From a bacterium (GTDB taxonomy: Bacteria; Krumholzibacteriota; Krumholzibacteriia; LZORAL124-64-63): 64,000 bases of DNA. Position 1 is the first letter of the stretch. Every line of letters starts with the position of its first letter. The translations under genes and the position numbers were made by a program. The DNA lies in contig JADJCK010000002.1 in assembly GCA_016703265.1 (NCBI GenBank), forward strand, positions 62,001-126,000. The letters are read 5' to 3'. The notes beneath the pieces are model-generated. The model did not search any database. It worked only from the letters and a program-made list of their open reading frames with translations, and had not been told where the DNA came from. This document shows, one piece after another, positions 33,542 through 45,400 of the stretch.

Positions 33542-34359
33542 GCGTCCGCATCGAACCGGGCGCCGACGGCACCGCACCACGGCTGGCGCAGGGCGTTCGG
33601 TGGCAGGTTTTCGCGCGTTCGCTGGGCCTGCAGGCCTCGTGGAACCACCAGCGCATGCAGAACCTCGGTCTGCTGGTCTGCCTGATGCCGTGGCTGCGCG
33701 CCCGTGAGCGCGACCCGGAACGCGATCGCCTGTTCTGCCGGCGCTACTACGAGTTCTTCAACACGAACCCGTACCTGGCGGGCTATGTCATCGGCGGCCT
33801 GTTGCGGCTGGAGCAGGAACGCGAGGGCCAGGGCGGGTTGCCGCGTGGGCAGGCGCAGACCTTTCGCGACTCGCTCGGCAGGGCCCTGGCCTCACTGGGC
33901 GACCAGCTGTTCTGGCTCGGGCTGCGCCCTGCCGTGGCGTTGCTGGGTTGCGTCGTGAGCCTGGTCGCCGTCGGTGCGGCACCGCTGGCGCTGGGCCTGC
34001 TGGCGCTGCTGGTCGTGACAGGGCAGCTGGTGTGGCGCTGGCGGGCCATCGGGCGCGGCTACGCTGCCGGCTATGACATCGTCGAGCTGCTGGGCGACCC
34101 GCGCTGGCACCGGGCCATCAGGGCCGCCAAGCGCGCGACACTCGTGCTCGCCGGCGTACTCGGCGGTTGGATACTGCATGGCGGTTGGGACGTCTCATCG
34201 CGGCCGGCGACCGGCGGCTGGGTGGTCATGTCCCTGCTGGTGGCGGCACTGGCGTTTCCCTCGCTCGCCCGGCGCCGTCCGGCCGGCGAGTTCCTCATCA
34301 TGGCGGCCGGGATCCTGGGTGTGGTCCTGGCCTTTGCGCTCGGCGAACAGGGGAGTTAA
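33538..34359 (+). CDS. PTS system mannose-family IID component
   Basis: IID pairs with IIC in the membrane. The 273-residue protein has LGLQASWNHQRMQNLGLLVCLMPW, FNTNPYLAGYVIGGLLRLE and LGRALASLGDQLFWLGLRP, the core of the EIID-AGA family, and C-terminal hydrophobic spans. ATG at 33538 overlaps the IIC stop; the frame extends upstream inside IIC but homology starts here. Confidence 0.9.
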   Translation: MSVRIEPGADGTAPRLAQGVRWQVFARSLGLQASWNHQRMQNLGLLVCLMPWLRARERDPERDRLFCRRYYEFFNTNPYLAGYVIGGLLRLEQEREGQGGLPRGQAQTFRDSLGRALASLGDQLFWLGLRPAVALLGCVVSLVAVGAAPLALGLLALLVVTGQLVWRWRAIGRGYAAGYDIVELLGDPRWHRAIRAAKRATLVLAGVLGGWILHGGWDVSSRPATGGWVVMSLLVAALAFPSLARRRPAGEFLIMAAGILGVVLAFALGEQGS

Positions 34360-34407
34360 TATGCGGATCCTGACTTTCATTCTCCACGATCACCGAAAGC
34401 GCGAACC

Positions 34408-34686
34408 TTGAAGTCGGCGACGGCCCGAGTGTCCGATCCGGTCGGATTCCATTTGCGTGCAGCTGGACGTATCGTCAAGCTCACCAAGTCGTTTGCGTCG
34501 GAAGTGACGATCCGCTACGAAGGCCGCGTAGCCAACGCCAAGAGCATCATGGGACTGGCGAGCCTGGCCGCCGAGTTCGACACGCTGGTCCAGGTCGAGG
34601 CCAACGGCCCCGACGAAGCCGCCGCCCTGGCCGCCCTCTGCCACTTGATCGAGGTCGGGCTCGCGCAGCCGGAATCAGAGGCCTGA
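34408..34686 (+). CDS. ptsH: Phosphocarrier protein HPr
   Basis: HPr carries phosphate from enzyme I to IIA. The 92-residue protein keeps His15 (GFHLRAAGRIV) and Ser46 (ANAKSIMGLASLAA), the sites for enzyme I and HPr kinase. The residue after Arg17, usually Pro18, is Ala. TTG start at 34408. It lies 48 bp after IID and 1 bp before enzyme I. Confidence 0.93.
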   Translation: MKSATARVSDPVGFHLRAAGRIVKLTKSFASEVTIRYEGRVANAKSIMGLASLAAEFDTLVQVEANGPDEAAALAALCHLIEVGLAQPESEA

Positions 34687-34687
34687 G

Positions 34688-36445
34688 GTGCAGACGCTCG
34701 CCGGCATCGGCGCCTCGCCGGGTTACGCGCTCGGTCCCATCCACACCATCCGCCTGGCCACCATCGTGCCGCGGCGGCGGGCGGTCGCGGTCAAGGATGT
34801 GCCGCAGGAGATCGAGCGTTTCCGCGTGGCGGTCGAGCGCGCGCGCGAGCAGATCCGCGAACTCAGCGAACGGATGAGCAGCGAACTCGGCGCCGACGAG
34901 GGCGCCATCCTCGCCAGCCAGCTCCTGATCCTCGAGGACGAGATGATCTGGGACGCCACGCTGGCGGCCATCCGGCTCGAGCGCATCAACGCCGAGGCCG
35001 CCTTCGCGCGCACGGTCGGCGACCTGGCTGCCCGCTTCCTCGAGATCGAGGACGCCACGTTTCGCGAACGCGTGAACGACCTGCGCGACGTCGAGCAGCG
35101 CGTGCTGCGCGGTTTCACCGACGGCGCCCTGTCCGGGCCCGTGCCACCGCCGGTGCCGAGCATCATCGCCTCGCGCAACCTCACGCCTTCGGATACCGCC
35201 GCCCTCGGTCGCCACAACGTCCTCGGCTTCGTGATGGATGAAGGCGGCAACACCAGCCATGTGGCCATCCTTGCCCGTTCCCTGGGCGTACCGGCGGTCG
35301 TGGGACTGCGCGGGGCCGCGGCTGCCCTGGCCGTGGGCCAGGTCGTCGTCGTCGACGGCACCGAGGGGCAGGTCCTGGTCGACCCGGACGAGGAGACGCG
35401 CCAGCGCGTCGGCGTGCTCACGCGGCAGCAGGTCGTGGTCAACGAGAAGCTGGCCTACCTGCGCGATCTTCCGGCCGTCTCGCCCGACGGCCGCCGCGTG
35501 AAGATGATGGTGAACATCGAGCTGCCGATCGAGGTGGAGGAGGCCCTGGCGCGCGGCGCCGAGGGCATCGGCCTCCTGCGCACCGAGTACCTGTTCTTCC
35601 AGCACGGCACCATCCCGACCGAGGACGACCAGGTCCGGGTCTACACCGAGATCGTGCGCCGCATGGGCGGCAGGCCGGTCATCTTCCGCACGCTCGATGT
35701 GGGCGGCGACAAGGTGTCCGACTACCTCGGCGCCAAGCGCGAGTACAACCCGTTCCTCGGCTGGCGCGGCATCCGCTTCTCGCTGGCCAATCGCGGGCTG
35801 TTCAAGACGCAGGTCAAGGCGATCTACCGCGCCGCGGTGGCGGGCCAGGCCAAGCTCATGTTTCCCATGATCACCGGTGTCGAAGAGTTGCGGCAGGCCC
35901 GCGAGGTCTGCGCCGAAGCCGTTGCCGAACTGGCCGCCGAAGGCCAGGCGCACACGGCGGACCTGCCCGTGGGCATCATGATCGAGACGCCCTCGGCGGT
36001 GCTGGAAGCCGACCTGCTGGCCAGCGAGTGCGACTTCTTCAGCATCGGCACCAACGACTTGATCCAGTACACGCTGGCCATGGACCGCGGCAACAGCCGT
36101 GTCTCCTACCTGTACCGCCCGCTGCACCCGGCCGTGCTGCGCGCCATCAAGCGCACCGTCGAGGCGGCCCACGACGCCGGCATCTGGGCCGGGCTGTGCG
36201 GCGAGATGAGCGCCGAGACGCGCCTGGCCGAGGTGCTGTTCGGGCTGGGCCTCGACGAGATCAGCACGCACGGCGCCGCGCTGCCCAAGGTGAAGCAGGT
36301 GATCCGCTGGACGCCGTACAGCGAGGCGCGCGCGGTGGTCGACCATCTGATGACAACGCGCACCGCCGACGAGGCTGATGCCTGGCTGGCCGACTACATC
36401 GCCACGCGCAAGCGCGAGCGAACCACCGAAGGAGGCACCTCGTGA
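34688..36445 (+). CDS. ptsI: Phosphoenolpyruvate-protein phosphotransferase (enzyme I)
   Basis: Enzyme I starts the PTS phosphorelay from PEP. The 585-residue protein has the N-terminal HPr-binding domain, the active His191 in GGNTSHVAILARS, and the C-terminal PEP-binding barrel with GIGLLRTEYLFFQ, RTLDVGGDK and the SECDFFSIGTNDLIQYT signature. GTG start at 34688. Its end overlaps the GTG of the PGI/PMI gene, joining sugar uptake to sugar-phosphate isomerisation. Confidence 0.96.
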   Translation: MQTLAGIGASPGYALGPIHTIRLATIVPRRRAVAVKDVPQEIERFRVAVERAREQIRELSERMSSELGADEGAILASQLLILEDEMIWDATLAAIRLERINAEAAFARTVGDLAARFLEIEDATFRERVNDLRDVEQRVLRGFTDGALSGPVPPPVPSIIASRNLTPSDTAALGRHNVLGFVMDEGGNTSHVAILARSLGVPAVVGLRGAAAALAVGQVVVVDGTEGQVLVDPDEETRQRVGVLTRQQVVVNEKLAYLRDLPAVSPDGRRVKMMVNIELPIEVEEALARGAEGIGLLRTEYLFFQHGTIPTEDDQVRVYTEIVRRMGGRPVIFRTLDVGGDKVSDYLGAKREYNPFLGWRGIRFSLANRGLFKTQVKAIYRAAVAGQAKLMFPMITGVEELRQAREVCAEAVAELAAEGQAHTADLPVGIMIETPSAVLEADLLASECDFFSIGTNDLIQYTLAMDRGNSRVSYLYRPLHPAVLRAIKRTVEAAHDAGIWAGLCGEMSAETRLAEVLFGLGLDEISTHGAALPKVKQVIRWTPYSEARAVVDHLMTTRTADEADAWLADYIATRKRERTTEGGTS

Positions 36446-37521
36446 GTGAATGGCCAAGTGCCGGCAGCGGCGACATGTTCCGCCTCGTCGCCGCCCTGCC
36501 TGACCAGCTCCGGGCGAGCGCTGCGCTCGCAGGCCTGGATACGGTGGCCGCGGCGTCCGGCGTCCGGCGCCTGGTGCTGTGCGGGATGGGCGGTTCGGCC
36601 ATCGCCGGCGACCTCGTGCAGCCTCTGCTCGCCGCCGGCCGGGTTTCGCTGACCGTCTGGCGCGACTACGGCCTGCCGGCCTGGACCGGCCCCGACGACC
36701 TGGTGATCTGCGCCAGCTACTCCGGGCACACCGAAGAGACCCTGGCGGCCTATGCCGAAGCCGGCCGGCGGGGCTGCCGGCGGCTGGCCATCGCCAGCGG
36801 CGGTGAACTCGTCGCGCGCGCGGGCGCCGACGGCGTGCCTGCCGTGACGCTGCCGGGCGGCCTGCCGCCGCGGGCCAGCCTCGGCTACGGCCTGGGTGCC
36901 CTGACCCGCGTGCTCGGGCGGCTGGGCCTGGTCGCCGCCGCCGGCGACCTCGTGGAAGCCGCCGCAGCGACCCTTGACCGGGCCGATGCGCCCCGGCGCC
37001 ACCCCTGGGGCCCCGGTGCGGAAACCGCGGGCAGCGACCCGGACGGCAACCCGCCGGCCGAGGCCCTGGCGCGCGAACTGGCGGGCCGGGTGCCGGTGAT
37101 CTACACTTGCGGCGGGGAGAGCCACGCCGTCGGCCTTCGCCTGAGGGCCCAGCTCAACGAGAACAGCAAGGTTCCGGCCCTTCTGGCGGCCTTCCCCGAG
37201 CTCGACCACAACGACCTGGTCGGCTGGTGCCTGGACGAGGACGACCGCCGCCGGTTCGTCCTGTTGATCCTGCGCGCCGCCGACGAGCACCCGCGCACCA
37301 CGCTGCGCGTGGGGTTGACCCGGGACCTGCTGGCGGGCCAGTTCGCAGCCATCCATGAATTGCGGGGCGGGGGAGCCGACGCCCTTTCCAGGGTCATGTC
37401 CCTGGTGCAGTATGGCGACTACCTGAGCTGCCACCTGGCAGAGGTCAGGCAGGTCGACCCGGTTCCGGTCGAACGCATCATCAGGCTCAAGGAAGCGCTC
37501 GCAAGGGCGAAGAACCCATGA
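36442..37521 (+). CDS. Bifunctional phosphoglucose/phosphomannose isomerase
   Basis: A SIS-fold isomerase of the PGI/PMI family, interconverting fructose 6-phosphate with glucose or mannose 6-phosphate. The 359-residue protein has VLCGMGGSAIAGDL, CASYSGHTEETL, the catalytic-region AQLNENSKVPA and ELDHNDLVGW. The GTG start overlaps ptsI by 4 bp. Its position directly after a mannose-family PTS suggests that the imported sugar enters glycolysis through it; this is inference. Confidence 0.88.
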   Translation: MSEWPSAGSGDMFRLVAALPDQLRASAALAGLDTVAAASGVRRLVLCGMGGSAIAGDLVQPLLAAGRVSLTVWRDYGLPAWTGPDDLVICASYSGHTEETLAAYAEAGRRGCRRLAIASGGELVARAGADGVPAVTLPGGLPPRASLGYGLGALTRVLGRLGLVAAAGDLVEAAAATLDRADAPRRHPWGPGAETAGSDPDGNPPAEALARELAGRVPVIYTCGGESHAVGLRLRAQLNENSKVPALLAAFPELDHNDLVGWCLDEDDRRRFVLLILRAADEHPRTTLRVGLTRDLLAGQFAAIHELRGGGADALSRVMSLVQYGDYLSCHLAEVRQVDPVPVERIIRLKEALARAKNP

Positions 37522-37573
37522 TCCAGCAGGTCGCCGGCAGGGCGGCACGGACACGAGGGGAAGGACCGTCGAC

Positions 37574-38719
<1,146 letters not shown>

Positions 38720-38758
38720 GACATCTGTCGAGCACCGGTGGAAGACACCTGCAGAAGA

Positions 38759-38794
38759 AAGAGCGGCGGGACATCCGGATGTCCCGCCGCTCTT
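38759..38794. terminator. 36-base perfect palindrome between convergent metK and the PKD lipoprotein gene
   Basis: Two 18-base arms (38759-38776, 38777-38794) pair without any spacer; the core is ACATCCGGATGT and the flanks are AAGAGCGGCGGG. It lies 40 bp after metK and 72 bp beyond the convergent gene's stop. T runs are short. It probably acts as a bidirectional terminator. Confidence 0.65.
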
Positions 38795-38865
38795 CCACTT
38801 CACCATGATCGGCACTTCACCATGTCAGCTCGCCACGGCGCGATCTCAGCACGCCTTCAGCCCGA

Positions 38866-39572
38866 CTACTCGGTGGTCGGCGCAGCGGACACGGAAAGGT
38901 GGATCGTCCGGTGGCGTGTCACGGCCCAGGCGGGATAGGTGACGGCCAATTCAACATCATATTCACCGGCTGTCGCGAAGCGGAATCCATTGTCGCCTTC
39001 GGGCGTCAGCTGGAATCGGGCTGGGCCTCGGTGAACACACGGTTCGTCGGGTCGTTCATCTCCCACCGGAAGGCGAGCTTCACGGCGTCGCCGGGAACGG
39101 CCGGGTAATCCACAGCGCAAGACTGGACCACGGCATCAAACCGTACGACATCAGCAGTCGTCGGATTGTTGCCGGGGAAGTTCGTCGACACCTCGACGAC
39201 CAGGCTGTCAGGCAGCACCACGACCGGCACTGACGCGCTTGCTGCTTCGCCGCCCGGATCCGTGGCCGTCACCACGACAGTGTATTCGCCGGGCGTGTTG
39301 TACGTGTGGTAGGAAACCGACGTCGAGCCCGTACCGCCATCGCCGTAGTTCCAGGTCATGTCCAGGCCGTTGTTGCCGCCCAGGGGATCGCCCGTTTCGT
39401 CACCGCCGGAGACGTACGCCGTGGCAATGACCTCGACCGGCGCCACGCCGCAGGCAGGGCTGACGTTCATGCGGGTGATGCGGGGCTTGTTGTCTTCCTT
39501 GCAGCCGGTGGCCAGGAAGGCCAGCGCCAGCGTGGCGAGGCAGATCGACAGGAGTTTGGATACGCGTTTCAT
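38866..39572 (-). CDS. PKD-domain lipoprotein, one apparent frameshift
   Basis: A surface lipoprotein of unknown role. The start MKRVSKLLSICLATLALAFL ends in lipobox LATGC. A PKD-type Ig-like domain follows (MTWNYGDGGTGSTSVSYHTY, then GEYTVVVTATDPGGEA). A second one begins at AFRWEMNDPTNRVFTEA and continues in another frame from about 39025 with RFQLTPEGDNGFRFATAGEY and DVELAVTYPAW. One missing base explains the break; corrected length is 235 residues. Upstream, 39676-39710 is AT-rich and probably holds its promoter. Confidence 0.75.
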
Positions 39573-39749
39573 GAGCTTGTCTGCTCTCCCTGTGGGGTCG
39601 CGTGGAGGTGCCGATCAGCGGCCCCGGAAACCCCGTTCCGGAACCAATCTGCCTGGTCACGGGCATCACGATCTAGGCAACAAGACAATTCAATGTACCA
39701 AGTTAGGGCTGTCCGGGCAAGGAGTCCAGCCAAAATCGGCGGGCCGGGT

Positions 39750-40823
39750 TCAGCGGCGGGCCCGGGCGAACAACATCAGGAACAGCAGGCCGTAGAACAC
39801 GTTACCGGCCCAGGCGGCCGGCAGGGGCGGGATCGCGCCGGCGTGGCCGAGCGCCCGGCCGAAGTTCATGAACAGGTAGTAGCCGAAACTGATGCCGATC
39901 GTCAGGCCGAATCCGGACGCCACGGTAGTCTTGCGGGGGCCCGAGGCCAGGACGACCCCGAGCAGGACGACGATCAGGTTCACCAGCGGGAAGGCCAGGT
40001 TGAACTGCAGGTCGACCTCGGCCGACCGCGGGTCGCCGCCGGTCTGGCGCACCAGGACCACGTGCTCGCGGAGCTGGCGGATGTTCATGTCCTCCTGGGC
40101 CACGCGATCCTTCTCGAACGCGCGCGGGGTGATCGTCAGGTCGGCGGCGGTCAGGCGCGTGAACGCGTCGAGGCGCTCGAGTTCGCCGTCGAAGACGCGC
40201 CGCGTGCCGTCCACCAGCGTCCAGTGCTCGCCGTCCCACTCGGCGCGTGCGGCATCGACGCGCTCGGTCACGCGCGAGCCCTCGCGCGTGACGATCTTCA
40301 GGCCGGTGAGCTGGTTCGCGGCCGGGTCGTAGCGCCGGGCGTAGTACAGCCGTCCGTCGGGGCCCGTCAGGGCGATATTCTGCGTGGGCCGGATCGTCTC
40401 CGGCCGTCCGTGGATATCCACTTCCCAGACGCGCTCGCGCGCCACGTTGGCCTTCGGCAGCACGTATTCGCGCCAACCCAGCGACAGCAGCGAGACCAGC
40501 GCGGCGGCCACCACCAGGGGCCGGGTCACCCGGAACAGCGACCAGCCGGCGGCGAACAGCGCCGTCAGTTCCAGGTAGCGCGCCATCTGCCCGACCGAGA
40601 ACAGCGTGGCCATCAGCATCGAGATCGGCAGCACGATGTCGAGCGTCCAGGCGGCCTTGTACAGGTAGTAGCGCACGACTTCGCCCGCCGTGGCGGCGTT
40701 GTCCACCAGGCTGCCCATGTGGTCGAGCAGGTCGATCAGAGTGAACAGGATGAGCGAGCCCACGAGCGCCATCACGAGGTAGCGCAGGAAGGTCAGCAGG
40801 AGCTGCCTGTGGATGATGGTCAT
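39750..40823 (-). CDS. lptG: LPS export ABC transporter permease LptG (YjgP/YjgQ family)
   Basis: LptG is one of two permeases that, with LptB, push LPS to LptC. The 357-residue protein has N-terminal helices (LLLTFLRYLVMALVGSLILF and DIVLPISMLMATLFSVGQ), a periplasmic jellyroll and C-terminal helices (FNLAFPLVNLIVVLLGVVLA). ATG at 40823 shares a base with the stop of lptF (TGATG), so the two are coupled. Confidence 0.9.
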   Translation of the reverse strand: MTIIHRQLLLTFLRYLVMALVGSLILFTLIDLLDHMGSLVDNAATAGEVVRYYLYKAAWTLDIVLPISMLMATLFSVGQMARYLELTALFAAGWSLFRVTRPLVVAAALVSLLSLGWREYVLPKANVARERVWEVDIHGRPETIRPTQNIALTGPDGRLYYARRYDPAANQLTGLKIVTREGSRVTERVDAARAEWDGEHWTLVDGTRRVFDGELERLDAFTRLTAADLTITPRAFEKDRVAQEDMNIRQLREHVVLVRQTGGDPRSAEVDLQFNLAFPLVNLIVVLLGVVLASGPRKTTVASGFGLTIGISFGYYLFMNFGRALGHAGAIPPLPAAWAGNVFYGLLFLMLFARARR

Positions 40824-42238
40824 CAGGCTGCGCCGCCCGGCGTCGCGGCGGGGTGCGCACTGCGGCGGCGCCAGGGCCAGGCAGGCAGGTCGGGCAGCCG
40901 CCCCTCGCGCACGGTGCGCATGAACAGCGGAATGCCGATGGCCGTCAGCACCACGTTGGCGCTCCACATGGCCACGACCGGGTCCAGGCGGCCGCGATCG
41001 GCCAGCTTCTCGCCGCCCATCAGGAAGGCGTAGTAGACGAGGAACACGGCCAGCGCCAGCGAGACGCTGATCCCGCGCCCGCTGCGCGAACCCGCCACCG
41101 CCATCGGCACTCCCAGCAGCACGAAGACGACACAGGCCACGGGAATGGCGAACTTCTTGTGGTACTCGACCAGGTACTTGGCCTCCTTCACGCGGTAGCT
41201 TTCCAGCAGGCGCGACTGGTAGCGGTCCTGCTCCAGGGCCCGCTCCACCTTCTGCCGGCTGGACCGGAAGTGGTTTTCCAGCACGGCCGCGGCCGGGCGC
41301 TGGGAGCCGGCCCGCGCGTTGCCCAGTTCCGTGCGATAGCCGTCGTCCATGACCCGCCACTGCGCGTCGAGCACCGTCCCGGCCAGCTCGCGCACGCGCC
41401 CGCGCACATCGTCCTGATGTTCGCGCTCGGTGGTCGCCGCCGCCATGAGCTCGCCAAGGTCCATCTCACGGTCGCTGCGCGCGCTGCGTTCGGAGATCTG
41501 GAAATCCTGCTCCATGTTCTCGACGACCAGGTTGTGGCGCCGGAAGCGGGTCAGCTGGTAGGTGTCCGGATCCTCGGGATCGGGCACTTCGTGGATCTCG
41601 CCGTCTTCCAGTTCGATGCGCAGCAGGTCGTTCTCATGGTCCGGCACGATGCGGCCGCGTTCGGCGATGGTCAACCGGGGGGAGAGGTCGCCCGGCTGGC
41701 CCTTCTCGACGATGGTGACGTCGCCGATGACGCCGGTCAGGTCGTCCTTGCGGCGCACGAAGATGGTCAGGTGCTCGTTCAGGTCGGTGAACTGCTGCTC
41801 GCGGACTTCCAGCATCGGTTTCTGCCGCCCGATGTCCTGCAGCAGGTTGACCAGCGTGTGGTTGGACCGGGGGTAGACATAGTGGTTGTAGGCCACCTGC
41901 GAGGCGGTGATCAGGGCCGCCGCCACGAACAGCGGCCGGGCCAGGGCCCAGAGGCTCAGGCCGCTGGCTTTCATGGCCGTAATTTCATGATCGGCCGCCA
42001 GTTGGCCCACGCCCATGAGCACCCCGACGAGCACCGCCATTGGTACGGATAATGCAAAAGTATACCCTAGGCTCAGTCCCAGGACGCGCGTCGCCAACAG
42101 GAACGGGACCCCCTTGCTGACAAACAGGTCGACGTACCGAAACAGCACATCTATCATCAGCAGGAACGTGATGACGAACCAGCCGAAGAGGAACGGTCCT
42201 GCTGTCGCTGTCAGCAAGTGCCTGTCAATCAAGCGCAT
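40823..42238 (-). CDS. lptF: LPS export ABC transporter permease LptF (YjgP/YjgQ family)
   Basis: LptF is the partner permease of LptG. The 471-residue protein begins MRLIDRHLLTATAGPFLFGW, has the LVGVLMGVGQLAADHEITAMKASG loop typical of the family and C-terminal helices (FAIPVACVVFVLLGVPMAVA). It is longer than E. coli LptF because of a charged insertion of about 100 residues (roughly 230-350) in the periplasmic part. It is divergent from sprA, 251 bp away. Confidence 0.9.
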   Translation of the reverse strand: MRLIDRHLLTATAGPFLFGWFVITFLLMIDVLFRYVDLFVSKGVPFLLATRVLGLSLGYTFALSVPMAVLVGVLMGVGQLAADHEITAMKASGLSLWALARPLFVAAALITASQVAYNHYVYPRSNHTLVNLLQDIGRQKPMLEVREQQFTDLNEHLTIFVRRKDDLTGVIGDVTIVEKGQPGDLSPRLTIAERGRIVPDHENDLLRIELEDGEIHEVPDPEDPDTYQLTRFRRHNLVVENMEQDFQISERSARSDREMDLGELMAAATTEREHQDDVRGRVRELAGTVLDAQWRVMDDGYRTELGNARAGSQRPAAAVLENHFRSSRQKVERALEQDRYQSRLLESYRVKEAKYLVEYHKKFAIPVACVVFVLLGVPMAVAGSRSGRGISVSLALAVFLVYYAFLMGGEKLADRGRLDPVVAMWSANVVLTAIGIPLFMRTVREGRLPDLPAWPWRRRSAHPAATPGGAA

Positions 42239-42489
42239 GAGAGGCTTTCGTGGTTGAGCGGGCTCCGGATCGGGGCGCCGGTTGCCGGCGGCCGACCTGG
42301 ACCTGACGCGGGTTGCGTACCGTCCCCTGAAGGCCGCCGGGACCTCGCCGGAAACTGCCCGCCGCTGCGGCCGGTCCGGTCAGGGCCGGATCGTTCCGGG
42401 CACAGCCTGACCATTTTCGTAGACGAACGCCGTGCGGACCAGCAGTATTTCGGCGGCCGGGCCCGCCCCAGCAAGGAGTTCCCCGAGTT

Positions 42490-45400
42490 TTGTCGCGGTC
42501 GCATGGCAGGTCCGGAAACCCGTTCCGCCGGCGGTGGTTCCCCGCCGCCCGGCCTTTGGCCGCCGCGCGCCCCGGCCGGCGCCTGCCAGGGGCCGTGCTG
42601 GCCCTGTGGGCCTTGCTGGCGCTGGGTGCCGCGCCGTCGCTGGCCGACCCCGACTACGGCCGTCCCATCCTGCCGGGACTCGACCCCCTGCTCAAGTCCA
42701 CCGCCGAACCGCGCCTGCTGGGCGCCGAGCGGCTGATCCTGCGGGAGCGCCTGCTCCGCCAGGGCGTCGACCCGCTGCGCGAGCCGGGGCGCCGCCCGGA
42801 CATGGCCAGCCTCGTCCGGCTCAAGTGGCACGAGCGGGGCAACATCGACCTCGAACGACGCACCGAGCTGCGCGAGTACAACGGCCCGCTCGGCATCCTG
42901 ACCGAGATCACGCACCCCGATTTCTTCATCCTGGTGCCGCTGGCCGAGCCTTTGCCGGGCGGCTTCACCTGGTACCCGCCGCGGCCCCTCGGCGACCCGT
43001 CGGTCGATGTCTTTGTCGATGATATCGATCGGTTCCTGGCCCGGCGGCACGCCGTGGGCGCGGTGTTGACGCGCACCGACGCGCTCGACCGCAGCGGCAG
43101 CGGCAAGAACGCGCAGGAAACCAGCCTCATCAACCTGACGATCCCGGTGAAGCTCCCGCGCACGCTGGAGAAGATCATCGGCAAGGGCGAGAAGACACGC
43201 ATCAAGATCACCGGCCGCGAACACATCGCCCTCAGCGGCGAGAGCACGGTGACCAAGCCGTTCGTCGCCAGCGAGCGCGTCACGAGCCAGTCGCTGTTCC
43301 CGACGCTCGACATGGAACAGCAGCTGCAGATCAACCTTTCGGGCACGATCGGCGAGAAGATCATCCTCGAGGTCGACCACAACAGCGAACAGATGGGACC
43401 CGAGGCGACCAAGATCAAGCTGATGTACAAGGGCCTCGAGGACGAGATCATCAAGACCATCGAGACCGGCGACGTCGGCCTGACGCTGCCCGGCAGCCAG
43501 CTGCTCGGCTACAGCTCGAACAAGACCGGCCTGTTCGGCCTGAAGGTCACCGGCCAGGTGGGCCGCGCCGATTTCACCGTCGTGGCCTCCAAGCAGAAGG
43601 CCGAGTCCAGCTCGAAGTCGTTCAACGCGAAGGGCGGGCAGGTCTCCGACAACATCATCCGCTCGTCGGACTACCTCAACAACCGGTTCTTCAAGCTCGA
43701 CCTGCCGGAGCGCGAGCCGTTCGGGCGGCAGATTCCGGGAGAGAAGATCGATCCCAGCTCGATCAGGGTGTACCAGTTGATGCCGACCGGGCAGTTCGGG
43801 GTCGACGACATCCGGAACGTGGCCGTGTACGTCGACACCCTCGGGTGCTATGCCTGGGACGAAAAGGACTTCAGCAACGCACACTACACGGGTGCGCGCT
43901 GGCGCAAGATCACGAATTTCGACCTGATGGAGGACACGAACGGAAACCTCGTCGCCCTCGACATGCGCTCTTCCTATGATGCCGGCGACGTGCTGGCGGT
44001 CGTCTATGCCGTCATTGATGCCGCCGGCGCAGTGACGCAGCGCGTCGGCGATGATCCCGACCTCGTGAACCCGGAACAGGCCGTGAACGGCGTCGAGGGC
44101 GTCTATTACCGGATGAAGGTGCTGAAGACCACCTACGCCACGCGTGTGGCGCATGTGTTCGACTACGTGCTGCGCAACATCTATTCCCTGGGCGGCACGA
44201 ATATCGACGCGACCACGTTCTCGCTCCGCATCGAGACGACAGCCACCGAGAACGAACCGACGCTGGACCGGAATGGGAAGGACGGCACCACCGAACTGCT
44301 CGGGTTGGAGTATATCCGGATCTTCGGGTTGGACCAGCAGAACGAGCAGGGCGAGCCGGTCCCCGACGGCAAGGTCGACCACAACACCGTGCTGTTCGAC
44401 CTGACGAAGGGCCTCCTGAAATTCCCGCTGGATTTCCCGCGGCCGTTCGCCGGACCCAGGGAGAAGTACGAGCAGTACGCCGGGTCGGCCGACTTCGTCT
44501 GGGCGCAGAGCCGACTGGCCGACAACCCGCAGGACAGCCTGCTGTACGAAGTCGACACCCAGGCGACCCAGTTCCCGGACTACGCCCATTTCGAGATCAT
44601 CGCCACGCACGCCGCCGCCGCCAGCAGCTTCAACCTCGGCGCCTCGAACATCGAGGAGGGCTCCGAGACGGTCACGCTCGACGGCCGTACCCTGACACGC
44701 GACGTCGACTACGAGATCGACTACACCTTCGGCGAGATCCAGCTCAAGGGCGAGGCGGCGAATCTTTCTGCCGACAGCAAGATCGGCGTCGACTACCAGT
44801 ACGCGCCCTTCCTGGGCGGCGGCAACACGAGCCTGATGGGCCTGAGCCTCGGCTACGACCTCGGCCGCGACAGCAAGATAGCCACCACCTGGCTGTACCA
44901 GAGCGAGTCGATCGTCGGCGAGAAGGCCAAGCTGGGCGAGGAGCCGAGCAAGAACCTGGTCGGCAACTTCAACGTCCAGCACACGTTCAAGCCCACGTTC
45001 CTCACGAAGGTGGCGAATTTCCTCAGCCGTAACGACTCGGAGCGCGAGAGCACGGTGCAGTTCTCGGGCGAACTGGCGATCAGCAAGCCCAATCCCAACA
45101 CCAAGGGGCTCGTCTACCTCGAGGACTTCGAGGGCGTCGACGCTTCGGACATGGTCAGCCTCAATCGCCTGAGCTGGTCTTACGCCAGCGTGCCGCAACT
45201 GGGCGCCGAGTGGCTGCGCGACAATCCAGATACGCGGACCTTCGCGCCCACGGATCGGGTGAAGACGATACGCTGGTTCCTGCCGAAGGACCGGGTGCTG
45301 CGGCGGTACCTGAACCCGGACCTGGTGAACCAGGAGCGCGACGAGACCCAGACGGCCATGGATCTGTACCTGCGCGCGGACGGGACCTGGCAGACGGGGA

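Noticed and set aside
37522..37573. SAM riboswitch before metK
   Set aside because: The gap is only 52 bp and lacks the expected stems.
42229..45198. A 989-residue minus-strand open frame opposite sprA
   Set aside because: High G+C creates long antisense frames; the plus strand carries clear SprA blocks and the minus reading has no recognisable domain.
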